This document shows, piece by piece, positions 25,747 through 34,403 of a stretch of 64,000 nucleotides of DNA. Below the pieces are notes generated by a model. The model worked only from the letters and a program-made list of their open reading frames with translations, was not told the origin of the DNA and ran no database searches. This stretch comes from Chromatiaceae bacterium. GTDB lineage: Bacteria > Pseudomonadota > Gammaproteobacteria > Chromatiales > Chromatiaceae. The position numbers and the translations under genes were made by a program. Location: positions 1 through 64,000 of the forward strand of contig JACKMP010000009.1 in the NCBI GenBank assembly GCA_024235315.1, written 5' to 3'. The first letter of the stretch is position 1. The number at the start of each line of letters is the position of its first letter.

Positions 25747-26538
25747 TCAGTCATCGTCTTGGCGCCTGCGTTTTTCGCTTTCGTAGCGATGGGTATCAAG
25801 CGGCCTGGAGTTTCCCGACTCGAACCATCCTGAGCGCCAGATCCGCTCCGCCTCATCCTCATCGCCACTGCGATGGCATTCCACGCAGTTTTCGTAGTCG
25901 TAGATCCCTTCTTCGACGTGTTCTGCTCTGATCTTGGATCGGGAGTGCTCGTGACAGCCGTAACACGTGTAGCTGGCATAATCGTTGTTGACGTGGCAGG
26001 TCGCACAGTCGGTGTCATGGTGCCGGTCGAAGCGGAAGTACTTCTCGTGCTCAAAGGTGGCTGGCAGCCAGGCCTGCTGCGTATGGCATTGCGCGCAGTT
26101 GCCCTCGATCTTCAGGTGCAGGGCGTCCCCTGGCCCGCTATGACAGCTGTCGCATTGTTCCTGCAGTCCCTGCTGCAGCAGCGTGTGCGAGAACTGACCG
26201 ATCGGGCGGAAGGCCTGCACGCCCTTGTGGTCGCTGTGGCAGGCGACACAGTCGTCCTCGATCAGCTTCTGGTGAAAGGCAACGTTCTTCTTCTCCTTGG
26301 CGATGGGCAGCCCCTTGGTCGTCTTCAGACCAATCTCCGCCACCTTGTGACAGGTGATGCACTTGGCCGGGCTGCTGCCGAGGAATGGCGTGTGGCAGGC
26401 AAAGCAGTCCTTGGCAATCTCGTCGTGGGCATCAGTGACTTTTCCGGGGACGATCATCAGGTGGGGTGCGAAAACGGCCAGCGCCACCAGAATGACCAGA
26501 TTGACGGCTACGATGAGCAGGGCTTTGTTCGTTTTCAT
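25747..26538 (-). CDS. Membrane-anchored octahaem cytochrome c
   Basis: A 263-residue protein with an N-terminal membrane helix (about 6-27) followed by eight CXXCH haem motifs: CFACH, CITCH, CVACH, CDSCH, CAQCH, CATCH, CYGCH and CVECH. The spacing and abundant extra His suggest cytochrome c7/c3-like bis-His haems facing the periplasm. The C-terminal ~45 residues are charged and haem-free. The start at 26538 overlaps the upstream cytochrome b stop (ATGA). It is the last gene of a three-gene electron-transfer operon and probably the exit point to a periplasmic acceptor. It is not a typical NrfH/NapC protein. Confidence 0.85.
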   Translation of the reverse strand: MKTNKALLIVAVNLVILVALAVFAPHLMIVPGKVTDAHDEIAKDCFACHTPFLGSSPAKCITCHKVAEIGLKTTKGLPIAKEKKNVAFHQKLIEDDCVACHSDHKGVQAFRPIGQFSHTLLQQGLQEQCDSCHSGPGDALHLKIEGNCAQCHTQQAWLPATFEHEKYFRFDRHHDTDCATCHVNNDYASYTCYGCHEHSRSKIRAEHVEEGIYDYENCVECHRSGDEDEAERIWRSGWFESGNSRPLDTHRYESEKRRRQDDD

Positions 26539-27113
26539 TTCCATTGCCAGAATAGGAAGATGCTGAAAATGTGGGTGAGGCCGAGCACCGCGAAGGCGAG
26601 CGTGATCGGCAGGTGCACGGCACGCCATTTCTTCATCAGCTCGAAGGTCGTGGCGTCCCAGAACAGCCGCTTTTCGACCTCGTCCTCGGGTAGCCCCTGG
26701 TTGGCATAGGCGGCCTTTTTCTCCGCCAGGAAGCGGCGCGACCGATCCAGCAGAAACTTGCCGGTCATGCCGCTCAGCACATTCACCAGCATCGCAACCA
26801 AGGCGAGCCAGGGCAGGATCGCGTAGACATGGATGCCCGCATGAACCAGGATCATCAGCGCGCCCAGCCAGGCCAGGGTCTCGTGCAGCTTGAGCAGGGT
26901 TTTCGGCTTGCCGAAACTGACCATCTTGCGCTTGCGCATCGAATAAAAGAGGGACAGCAGTATCAGCACGGTGCCGGGGATCCCCAGGTAACGCCCGATC
27001 CATACCAGATCGAAATAGTGCAACAAGGCATCGCCGACGATGGTCGCCAGGATCAGCGTCCCGAACATCAACAGAAAGGGGATGACTTCTTTACTGATCA
27101 GTGATCGGTCCAT
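26535..27113 (-). CDS. Cytochrome b-like membrane protein
   Basis: A 192-residue protein with about four to five membrane helices and paired histidines in adjacent helices: His77, His91, His95, His167 and His181 ('LHETLAWLGALMILVHAGIH', 'VHLPITLAFAVLGLTH'). These suit two b-haems across the membrane, as in small ferric-reductase-like or formate dehydrogenase gamma-like cytochromes. The ATG at 27113 follows GAGGAACCACC. The open frame upstream overlaps the reductase gene and is ignored. It is coupled to the octahaem gene and lies ten bases after the reductase. Inferred role: carry electrons from the reductase to the periplasmic haems. Confidence 0.75.
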   Translation of the reverse strand: MDRSLISKEVIPFLLMFGTLILATIVGDALLHYFDLVWIGRYLGIPGTVLILLSLFYSMRKRKMVSFGKPKTLLKLHETLAWLGALMILVHAGIHVYAILPWLALVAMLVNVLSGMTGKFLLDRSRRFLAEKKAAYANQGLPEDEVEKRLFWDATTFELMKKWRAVHLPITLAFAVLGLTHIFSIFLFWQWK

Positions 27114-27123
27114 GGTGGTTCCT

Positions 27124-28374
27124 CTAGGCCTCCAGTACGAGATCGCCACTGGGCGTGGCAATACACAACAGGCAGTGCCCCGGCTCGATGTCGGCGTCTG
27201 GCTGCTGGCCGTATTCGACCTGGCCGGCCGCCAGCACTGTCTGACACGAACCGCAGCTGCCGGCGCGGCAGCCCGAGTCCACATCGATGCCATTGGCCTC
27301 GGCAAACTCCAGAAGCGAACCCGCCGCGGGATTCCAGCTGAGGCGTTTCCCGGATCGGCTGAAGGTGATGTTGACAGGTTGTGTATCGGAAGCTGCCGAC
27401 GTGGGTTTTTCGTGTTTGGTCAGTGTCGCAGGGCCAAAAGACTCGTAATGGATATCACCACTATCGACACCCCATTCTTCCAGCCCTGGCACCAGGCTCT
27501 CCATCATCGGCTTGGGTCCGCAGACGTAGAACTGGTAGCGTGCCAGCCTGAGTGTATTGCGCAGCAACGGCAGATCGACCCGACCGTGATGGTCGTAATC
27601 GACGCCCTCGACCTCATCTTCGCCCGGGGCGCTGTAACAGACATGCAGGTGAAGATTGTCGTGCCGTTCGGCAAGCGCCTGCAGGTGTCCCTTCATGATG
27701 TGTTCGCTGCCGTTGCGAACGCCGTAGTACAGCCAGACCTCTCGCTCGACACCGCGCTCCAGCACGCTGTTCAGGATGCTCAGCATCGGGGTGATGCCGA
27801 TGCCGCCGCCGATCAACACGATGGGCAGTGGCTCATCCTCGATGAGGTGGAAGTGTCCCGAGGGTGGCCTGATCATCAGGCGATCACCCACCTGCACGTG
27901 ATCGTGGAAGTACCCCGACGAAACGCCGGGCGGCGCGTCCGGGTGATCGGGCGGGGCCAAGACGCGTTTGATCGACACCCGGTAGCAGTCAGGCCGCGGG
28001 GAATCGGACAGCGAATAACAGCGCACAATATTCTTGGGTTTGTCTTTGGCGGGTTCGTCAACACCAAGCCTGAAGGTTAGAAACTGGCCCGGCCTGAAGG
28101 GAGGCAGCGGCTTGCCGTCGCAGGGCACCAGGTAAAAGGAACAGATGGATCGGCTTTGGTCCTCGAAATCCCTGCGCTGTACCGAGAATTCCCGGAACCC
28201 TGTCCAACCCGCACCAGAGAAAGAAGTGCCGTTGGTCGGCATGTCGGGTGCCGGTTCGTCCGCCGCGAGGTTGCGCGATTGGCCACCGCGCCGGTGAATT
28301 CCGATCGCCGCCGCGACGCCGACTTGCGCCAGAATTGCGACAAGAATGATCAGGGCCAAGGTACCGGTCGTCAT
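27124..28374 (-). CDS. Membrane-anchored flavin reductase with C-terminal 2Fe-2S ferredoxin
   Basis: This 416-residue protein has an N-terminal membrane helix (about 4-25), a ferredoxin-NADP reductase module (FAD motif 'RCYSLSD', nucleotide motif 'GGGIGITPM', 'YVCGPKPMM') and a plant-type [2Fe-2S] domain at the end ('CRAGSCGSCQT' plus a distal Cys in 'HCLLC'). The architecture resembles Hcr/benzoate-dioxygenase-type reductases but is tethered to the membrane. It starts an operon with cytochrome b and octahaem cytochrome c. The expected role is oxidation of NAD(P)H and transfer of single electrons into the membrane cytochrome. The alternative is reverse flow to make reduced nucleotides. Confidence 0.88.
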   Translation of the reverse strand: MTTGTLALIILVAILAQVGVAAAIGIHRRGGQSRNLAADEPAPDMPTNGTSFSGAGWTGFREFSVQRRDFEDQSRSICSFYLVPCDGKPLPPFRPGQFLTFRLGVDEPAKDKPKNIVRCYSLSDSPRPDCYRVSIKRVLAPPDHPDAPPGVSSGYFHDHVQVGDRLMIRPPSGHFHLIEDEPLPIVLIGGGIGITPMLSILNSVLERGVEREVWLYYGVRNGSEHIMKGHLQALAERHDNLHLHVCYSAPGEDEVEGVDYDHHGRVDLPLLRNTLRLARYQFYVCGPKPMMESLVPGLEEWGVDSGDIHYESFGPATLTKHEKPTSAASDTQPVNITFSRSGKRLSWNPAAGSLLEFAEANGIDVDSGCRAGSCGSCQTVLAAGQVEYGQQPDADIEPGHCLLCIATPSGDLVLEA

Positions 28375-28833
28375 GTTCCGCCCATGTTCTGGTTTCGTGT
28401 TAAGACTGCTGTCGCAGGCAATGGGTCATCCACGGGCCCTTTGTAGCGTTACAACCTGAATCGAAACTGAAAGCAGCCCGGATTGTCGCTATCACCTCGC
28501 GGGCCAAAGGGGCGAGCGGTGGCAGTGCTGAGCTGCTCATTGGGTGAAGAACCGGAACTACTGGAAACGCGGCGGCTGCAACCGTGGTTGCCGCCCGACA
28601 GGTCTGTCCACTATCGGCGTGATTGCGCCGGAATCGCTTGGTGACCTCGATCAGCAGTCTGTCACTGGCAGGCCTGAGCGCCCGTGTGTCTCACAACTGT
28701 CGGCGAGACTTTCGGTGGAGTCGGGTGCAGGCCTTGGTAAGCCCGCCAGGTGCCGGTGTGCGGGCGCGGGCCCTTTGAGCACGGGCCGCATCGCCGCCCC
28801 GGCGCGGTGGCAGCGTGACGGGGGCGATGCGGG
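28375..28833. other. Gene-free stretch of 459 bases
   Basis: No open frame here yields a recognisable protein, and neither the dispersed repeat nor IS sequence is apparent. It lies upstream of the reductase operon and must contain that operon's promoter, but I could not identify convincing -35/-10 boxes. Confidence 0.4.
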
Positions 28834-30063
28834 CTACTCCCGGTTGATCCGGCCGAAGCCATACTTCAACCGCGTGGGACCGTCCACATCATCCCGTTCA
28901 ACCCAGGCCGCATGCAGATTGCCATCGCTGTCCAGCGTGACCGAGGGATTGCTCTGCAGCCCCGGACCGGAGGCGCCGGGCAAAGGCCAGTCATCGCTCC
29001 AGCCGCCAGCCTCGTACCAGCTCAGCATCACATCCACGTTGCCTTCGCGTTCGTCGTCCCAGGCTACCAGCAGTGTCCCGGTGTCATGGCCAGCCACTGC
29101 TGCATGGTGCTGCTTGGAGAGCCCGCCGAAGTCGTCCTGCACTATTTCGTTTTGTTCGAATCCCGCCTCGCCGATCTGGTAGTACGAGCCCCAGATATCG
29201 TAGCCGTGGCGGAAGTCGCGCTTGTCGGCCCAGGCGGCAAAAAGGCGTTCATTGCCGACACGGTCGAGTGCGACCCGTGAGACCCCGTGTCCTGCACCGT
29301 AAGGCAGATTCCTTCCCGGTGGTTTCGCGCTGATGCGCACAGGAGCGCTGAAACGGCAGGAGGCCGGCTTGGTTTCGATGGCAGCCATGATGATGGTATG
29401 CCTCGGCCGGCGGTCCTCCCAGGCGACAACCAGCCGACCCTGAAGGACGGCACCGCTCGGGTACAGTTGTTCGTCTATGGGCGGCACAGTGTCGACCGGG
29501 CAACCCTTTCCGGGGGTCAGGTTCAATCCATCGGTCCCCAGGCGCAGCGCGCGAATGCGGCCAAAGCGCCCCTCGCGCTCCGACCAGACGACCAGTATCC
29601 CGTCTCCGTCATTGGCCAGGCTCGCCTGGGCGCCGCTCGCCGGGCTGATCTTCAGCAGGGGACCCGGAACCGGGGCATCCCCGATCTGTACCAGCCGCGC
29701 CCAGACCTGCCCGTCCTCCTCCCATGCAACCGCAAAGCGTTTCCCACCCAGCGCAAGGATGCTCGGCTCAAAGGCCTCGTTCGCACCGCTCACCTGCAAC
29801 GCCGTCGCGAACCGTGCTTCCTCGTAGGCTTTATGGGCGAGGTAGATCCGGGGTGTGCCGTCGCCGTCATCCTCCCAGGCGATGGCTACCGTTCCATCGG
29901 CTGCCGCGATGTTGCGTCGGCCCGAGGAATCGAGGTGGTGGAAGACCGTCGTCTGTGGCGGCGGTGTTGTCACGGCCAGGGGGGCGTCGAACGACCAGGG
30001 TGCAGCAATTGCCGCCAATGGTGGCAGACAGCAGAACAGGACTGCGATCACTGCCGGCTTCAT
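28834..30063 (-). CDS. Secreted beta-propeller (sialidase-like) protein
   Basis: A 409-residue exported protein with a signal peptide (about 1-20, ending AIAA). It is made of repeated units with 'VAIAWEDDGDGTPRIYLA', 'FAVAWEEDGQVWAR', 'LLVAWDDEREGNVDVMLSWY' and 'LHAAWVERDD' patterns, i.e. six or so four-stranded blades like sialidase or BNR propellers. No catalytic residues of a sialidase can be assigned, so it is probably a binding or scaffold protein. Its start overlaps the stop of the thioredoxin-like gene by four bases, which implies they act together outside the cytoplasm. Confidence 0.7.
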   Translation of the reverse strand: MKPAVIAVLFCCLPPLAAIAAPWSFDAPLAVTTPPPQTTVFHHLDSSGRRNIAAADGTVAIAWEDDGDGTPRIYLAHKAYEEARFATALQVSGANEAFEPSILALGGKRFAVAWEEDGQVWARLVQIGDAPVPGPLLKISPASGAQASLANDGDGILVVWSEREGRFGRIRALRLGTDGLNLTPGKGCPVDTVPPIDEQLYPSGAVLQGRLVVAWEDRRPRHTIIMAAIETKPASCRFSAPVRISAKPPGRNLPYGAGHGVSRVALDRVGNERLFAAWADKRDFRHGYDIWGSYYQIGEAGFEQNEIVQDDFGGLSKQHHAAVAGHDTGTLLVAWDDEREGNVDVMLSWYEAGGWSDDWPLPGASGPGLQSNPSVTLDSDGNLHAAWVERDDVDGPTRLKYGFGRINRE

Positions 30064-30533
30064 GGCTGTCTTACCTTTGCGAGCGCCGCCTGGATCCGGT
30101 CATCGGCATTGATCAGATCCTCGATGCGCTGCACGCCCACGAGGCGGAGGACCGGCTTGCCCTCGGGGGTCATGAAGGTGAAGACCGGTGTCACCAGGGC
30201 ATCGTAGCGCGTCCCCAGTTCGCGCTCGGGTACGCGTTCGCCGCTCGGCAGACGCAGGCGCCGGCCGCTTTCGGCGTCAACGTAGGCGAGCACGTAATGG
30301 CTTGTATAACGTTCTTTGACCTCCGGATTGACGAAGGCCTCCCGGTTGGTCTTTTCACAGTAGCCGCAGCCGTAGCGGCCGAAGTAAACGAACAGCAGTT
30401 TGCCATCGCGTTTGGACTGCGCCATCGCCTCGTCGAACGACACGAAGGGATAGGCCTCCGGAGGATCGGCCAGAACGAGCGCGGGCAGCACCAGCAGCGC
30501 GGCAATCAGGTAGGCATATCGCCTGCAGTTCAT
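30060..30533 (-). CDS. Periplasmic thioredoxin-like protein (SoxW-type)
   Basis: A 157-residue protein with a signal peptide (about 1-22), the thioredoxin-fold core 'GKLLFVYFGRYGCGYCEKT' with redox-active Cys56-Gly-Tyr-Cys59, and the cis-Pro region 'VTPVFTFMTPEG'. It resembles SoxW/DUF255-like thioredoxins that keep periplasmic partners reduced. The ATG at 30533 follows GGGAGAATCGAAAT. The longer open frame upstream has no signal peptide. The gene overlaps the beta-propeller gene by four bases, and the propeller protein is its likeliest partner or client. Confidence 0.8.
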   Translation of the reverse strand: MNCRRYAYLIAALLVLPALVLADPPEAYPFVSFDEAMAQSKRDGKLLFVYFGRYGCGYCEKTNREAFVNPEVKERYTSHYVLAYVDAESGRRLRLPSGERVPERELGTRYDALVTPVFTFMTPEGKPVLRLVGVQRIEDLINADDRIQAALAKVRQP

Positions 30534-31243
30534 ATTTCGATTCTCCCGCCGGGCATTGAACAGCTTGCCCAGCCATCCAAGTGGTCGGTTCCTGCCGGGT
30601 GCCGGGCGAAGCGGTATAGGCCGTCCGATCCGATACAGGCTGTGCGCCTGATGGTAAGCGGCATGTCCGATCCCGGGAAGTACCAGCTGGCGGCACAGCA
30701 TCAGAATTGCGGCCGGCCATCGTTCAGAACGGAAAGCCCGGTCGTTTAATCGGCGCCGCGTCGGCCTTGCGAGCGAGGAAGCTCACTGACTGGATGAACA
30801 GGTCGGTGTTGCGACGCTGTCATTCCGTGTGCGCAATTCCTTCGCGGTCGACCTGTCCGATCAGTTCCACCGCGCGCTCCGGCATCTACGGTCGTATACG
30901 CGAGCTAAGCACACCGATGTCACCGGAAATGTCTCGAAGTTGAACCTGAAGACGGCGAAGGATTGCCGAGTTCAGCTTTGGCCACTTCCCCCGGTATTGC
31001 CATGCAGATTAGTGATGATTACCCATCAATCAGATTTATCACATTGCGTATCAATGAACATGAACAGATGGGTAATCCGGCGCCGTACCGCCCTTTGCAT
31101 TCACCACCGGCGATCTACTATTTACTGCAGCCTATCCACGACTGCCCGAAGATCAGCCGGTGCTGCTCGCATGACAACAACCGTGGTGGTGTCCGGGTCA
31201 GCCGGGGCGGAGTTTCCGTGTCGGTTCTGGGGAGGATTGCACC
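30534..31243. other. Gene-free stretch of 710 bases
   Basis: Open frames here lack homology that I recognise. One minus-strand frame near 30780-30890 reads 'PERAVELIGQVDREGIAHTE' and may be a decayed gene. An AT-rich dip at about 31005-31080 is a plausible promoter region for the amidohydrolase, but no clear boxes can be named. Confidence 0.4.
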
Positions 31244-32986
31244 ATGACAAGTGCATTTGATCTCGTGGTTCGGGGCGGCCAGGTCGTAGACGGCAATGGC
31301 GGCGCCCCGGTCCTTGCTGATGTGGCGATTGATGCCGGGCGGATTGTTCAGGTCGGGAGGGTTCGGGCGAGAGGCCGGGAAGAGATAGACGCCCGGGATC
31401 ACGTGGTGACACCGGGTTTCGTCGACATTCATACGCACTATGACGGCCAGGCGACCTGGGAGAACCGGCTGGTGCCCTCATCGGCGCATGGGGTTACGAC
31501 GGTCGTGATGGGCAATTGTGGTGTCGGATTTGCGCCCTGCCACCCGGATCAGCATGAGTTGCTGGTCCAGTTGATGGAGGGAGTCGAGGACATCCCGCAT
31601 CCGGTGCTTGTGGACGGCCTGCCCTGGACCTGGGAGACGTATCCGCAGTATCTGGATTTCCTGGCCGAACGCCAGTTCGATATGGACGTCTGCAGCCAGT
31701 TACCGCACGCAGCGCTGCGCGTCTACGTGATGGGGCAGCGGGGTGTCGACCGAGAAGCGGCGACGCAGGCAGACCTGCACGCGATGGCCGAATTGGCCCG
31801 CGAAGCCATGCTGGCGGGTGCATTGGGCATTACCACGTCGCGCACCTTCTTCCACCGTTCCAGCGACGGCAGATCGACCCCCAGCTTCGAAGCGGCGGAG
31901 GCCGAACTGTTGGCGTTGGCCGGCGTCCTGGCGGAAACCAATCGTGGTGTGATTCAGCTGATCACGGACTTCGAGCCGATCGAGGAAACCTTCGGTCTGT
32001 TGAGACGTCTCGTTGAGCGATCAGGCAGGCCCCTGTCGGTCTCCCTGCTGGAAGGCGGCTATGGCCCGATGACTTTGCGTTGGCACGACGTTCTTGACTG
32101 GGCTGCCGGGGCGGGCACTGCAGAGGCGCCGATCCGCGCGCAAGTGCTGAGTCGGGCGATCGGCGTCATGCTTGGGCATGAACTGACCCTGAACCCCTTT
32201 TACACCACCCCCAGCTACCAGGAACTGGCGGACCTTCCCTTCGCGGAAAAGATCAGGGCGCTGAATCAACCGGAAATGCGCGCCCGTATCCTGGCGGAGG
32301 CGATCGATCCAGATCCGACAATCGTTCTCGGCCGCCTGGCCCGTGAGTTCGACCATATGTTCCTGCTCGGCGACCCGCCGGACTACGAACAGCCGTTCGA
32401 ACAAAGCATTTTCGCGCGGGCACAACGCGCCGGCGTGACACCCGAGGAGCTCGCCTACGACCTGATGCTCCAGCACGGTGGCAGGAACATGCTCTATGTG
32501 ACGCTGTGCAACTACGAACACGGCTCGCTGGAGACCTCGCGTGCGATGATGCGCCATCCTGCAGCGGTGCTCGGACTGGGTGATGGCGGCGCGCATTGCG
32601 GCACCATCTGCGACGGCAGCTTTCCGACTTTTATGCTGGCCTACTGGGTGCGCGACCGCACCCGTGGCGAGCGGCTGAGTTTGGCCGAGAGCGTGCGAAT
32701 GCTTTGCCGGGATACGGCACGTGCTGTGGGACTGCTTGACCGTGGCGTAATCGCCCCTGGCTACAAGGCCGATGTCAATGTGATCGACCTCGATCATCTT
32801 CATTTGAATGCGCCTGAAGTCGTGCACGATCTGCCAACCGGTGGTCGACGGCTGGTACAGCGAGCTGACGGCTATTCCGCGACGATTGTCAGTGGTCAGA
32901 TCACCCGCCGCGACGGCTTCGCAACTGATTGTCTGCCCGGGCGGCTGGTGCGGGGCCAGCAGGCTGGGCCAGTCGCCGCGCACTAG
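31244..32986 (+). CDS. N-acyl-D-amino-acid deacylase family amidohydrolase
   Basis: A 580-residue metal-dependent hydrolase of the amidohydrolase-3/D-aminoacylase family. It begins with the small beta-sandwich 'DLVVRGGQVVDGNGGAPVLADVAI', then the HxH metal motif in 'GFVDIHTHYDGQATW' and 'GLGDGGAHCGTICDGS' near residue 450, where the Asp/His ligands lie, and ends with the second half of the sandwich ('GYKADVNVIDLD'). Family members remove acyl groups from N-acyl-D-amino acids or act on related amides. The exact substrate is unknown. GGGAGG lies nine bases before the ATG. It appears to be transcribed alone. Confidence 0.85.
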   Translation: MTSAFDLVVRGGQVVDGNGGAPVLADVAIDAGRIVQVGRVRARGREEIDARDHVVTPGFVDIHTHYDGQATWENRLVPSSAHGVTTVVMGNCGVGFAPCHPDQHELLVQLMEGVEDIPHPVLVDGLPWTWETYPQYLDFLAERQFDMDVCSQLPHAALRVYVMGQRGVDREAATQADLHAMAELAREAMLAGALGITTSRTFFHRSSDGRSTPSFEAAEAELLALAGVLAETNRGVIQLITDFEPIEETFGLLRRLVERSGRPLSVSLLEGGYGPMTLRWHDVLDWAAGAGTAEAPIRAQVLSRAIGVMLGHELTLNPFYTTPSYQELADLPFAEKIRALNQPEMRARILAEAIDPDPTIVLGRLAREFDHMFLLGDPPDYEQPFEQSIFARAQRAGVTPEELAYDLMLQHGGRNMLYVTLCNYEHGSLETSRAMMRHPAAVLGLGDGGAHCGTICDGSFPTFMLAYWVRDRTRGERLSLAESVRMLCRDTARAVGLLDRGVIAPGYKADVNVIDLDHLHLNAPEVVHDLPTGGRRLVQRADGYSATIVSGQITRRDGFATDCLPGRLVRGQQAGPVAAH

Positions 32987-33038
32987 TGTTCAGCGTTGCC
33001 AACGAAGCGGGTGCCGGGGACACCGATCCGAAGCCGCG

Positions 33039-33464
33039 TCAGCTCGTGATGTAGCTCTCCAGCTGCTGGATCAGGAACTGCTGCTCGGAGATGACGGCCT
33101 TTACCAGGTCGCCGATCGAAACCACACCTGTTATCTGCCCATCGGCCAGGACCGGCAGGTGCCGCACCCGCTTGTCGGTCATCAACGCCATGGCTTCCTC
33201 GATCGTCTGTTCAGGACGGGTACACAGCACCTGGGTGGTCATGATCTCGGCGACCGGTGTGTCGGGCGAGGTCTTGCCCTCCAGCACCACTTTGCGCGCG
33301 TAGTCGCGTTCCGTGACGATGCCCTGGACCTTGCCGTTTTCGAGTACCAGCACGGAACCCACTTCTTTTTCTGCCATCAGCCGAACGGCATCGTAGACGC
33401 TGGTTTGCGGGCCTACGGACCAGAACTCATGGCCTTTGGTGTCAAGTATCGTTTTGACCTGCAT
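33039..33464 (-). CDS. CBS-domain pair protein
   Basis: A 141-residue stand-alone Bateman module: two CBS domains (about 8-62 and 74-130) with the typical 'VLENGKVQGIVTERDYARKVV' and 'VLADGQITGVVSIGDLVKAVI' strands. Such proteins bind adenosine nucleotides and act as energy-state sensors on partner proteins. No partner is obvious. The downstream gene on the same strand begins 140 bases away. Confidence 0.9.
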   Translation of the reverse strand: MQVKTILDTKGHEFWSVGPQTSVYDAVRLMAEKEVGSVLVLENGKVQGIVTERDYARKVVLEGKTSPDTPVAEIMTTQVLCTRPEQTIEEAMALMTDKRVRHLPVLADGQITGVVSIGDLVKAVISEQQFLIQQLESYITS

Positions 33465-33603
33465 CTTGTTGCTCTCCTTCGGTTGTCATTGGCGTGTACA
33501 TGCGGCTGCGTGCGGTCTTTGGGTTTCAGGCGCCGCCATCAAGCCGCGCTTCAGTAACCGAATAACTCTTAGTTTAGTGCGATCAGGTATTTCGACAGCC
33601 GTT

Positions 33604-34383
33604 TCAGTTGCCGCAGTACCGCGCAATCTCCTGCAGGCGCGGCGAATATCTGCCTTTGACTTCACGCGATGCCTGGTTGAAGTGCCCGCGCAGCGACTTC
33701 TTCAGGTGCGCCAGTACGTCTCTTCCCGGTAAGCCCTTGAGTGCCGAGAATATCGCCAGGGCGTAGGTGATATCGTGCTGTGACACATAGGCTTGGCGTT
33801 GCACCAACGCACCGCCGCAACATCCGCCGCGGGGCAGGATCAGGGCCGTATTGGCGAACATCAGGCCGAATCCAAGGAATACCGCCAGCAGCTCGGTGAC
33901 CTGTGGCCAGTCTTCTGCGCCTCCCGGCGGTGGCTCCCTGGCCGAGGTGCCGAGGTAATGGGCCAGGGTATGGGCGAATACCGCAATCATTGCCTCGGGG
34001 TTGTTCAGATGGCTGGGGTCGTAGCTGATCGTCAGGCTGGCGGATGGCTTTTCGGTCGCCACGGCCCGCGACCCTCGTGTGCCGGCGATCACGTGCACCG
34101 CGGCGTCCGGCTCGAGCACGCAACTGTCCGGTGGCAGCAGTTTGAATGGCCAATGCGCCATGCCCGCATAGGCGACCACTCGATCAAAGATCAGTCTTGC
34201 CATCTCGTCGGGGCTGTCTGCTCTGCCCGGAAAGTGATGGTTGGTCGGTGTGACCAACACGGTCTCGTTCCGGAACATGAGAGGGTCGAAGTTGCGCAGC
34301 GCCCAGGCGTAGACATCGAACATCCAGCCGGCATGGTCCTCGTCCAGCAGCGGGCGGCGATCCAGCAGACCAAACAGCATCAT
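33604..34383 (-). CDS. Uncharacterised protein with degenerate HExxH motif
   Basis: A 259-residue protein without a signal peptide. Around residue 165 it reads 'AVFAHTLAHYLGTS' and about 25 residues later 'EDWPQVTELLAVFLGFGLMFAN'. That order (HExxH, then Glu/Asp followed by LLAVFLGFG) is typical of a family of putative zinc metallopeptidases, but here the catalytic Glu is replaced by Thr (HTLAH). It may be an inactive pseudoenzyme or bind metal non-catalytically. The ATG at 34383 is preceded by GAGG. It follows the lectin-like gene by 20 bases. Confidence 0.6.
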   Translation of the reverse strand: MMLFGLLDRRPLLDEDHAGWMFDVYAWALRNFDPLMFRNETVLVTPTNHHFPGRADSPDEMARLIFDRVVAYAGMAHWPFKLLPPDSCVLEPDAAVHVIAGTRGSRAVATEKPSASLTISYDPSHLNNPEAMIAVFAHTLAHYLGTSAREPPPGGAEDWPQVTELLAVFLGFGLMFANTALILPRGGCCGGALVQRQAYVSQHDITYALAIFSALKGLPGRDVLAHLKKSLRGHFNQASREVKGRYSPRLQEIARYCGN

Positions 34384-34403
34384 CAACGCCTCTTCAGGCC
34401 CGA

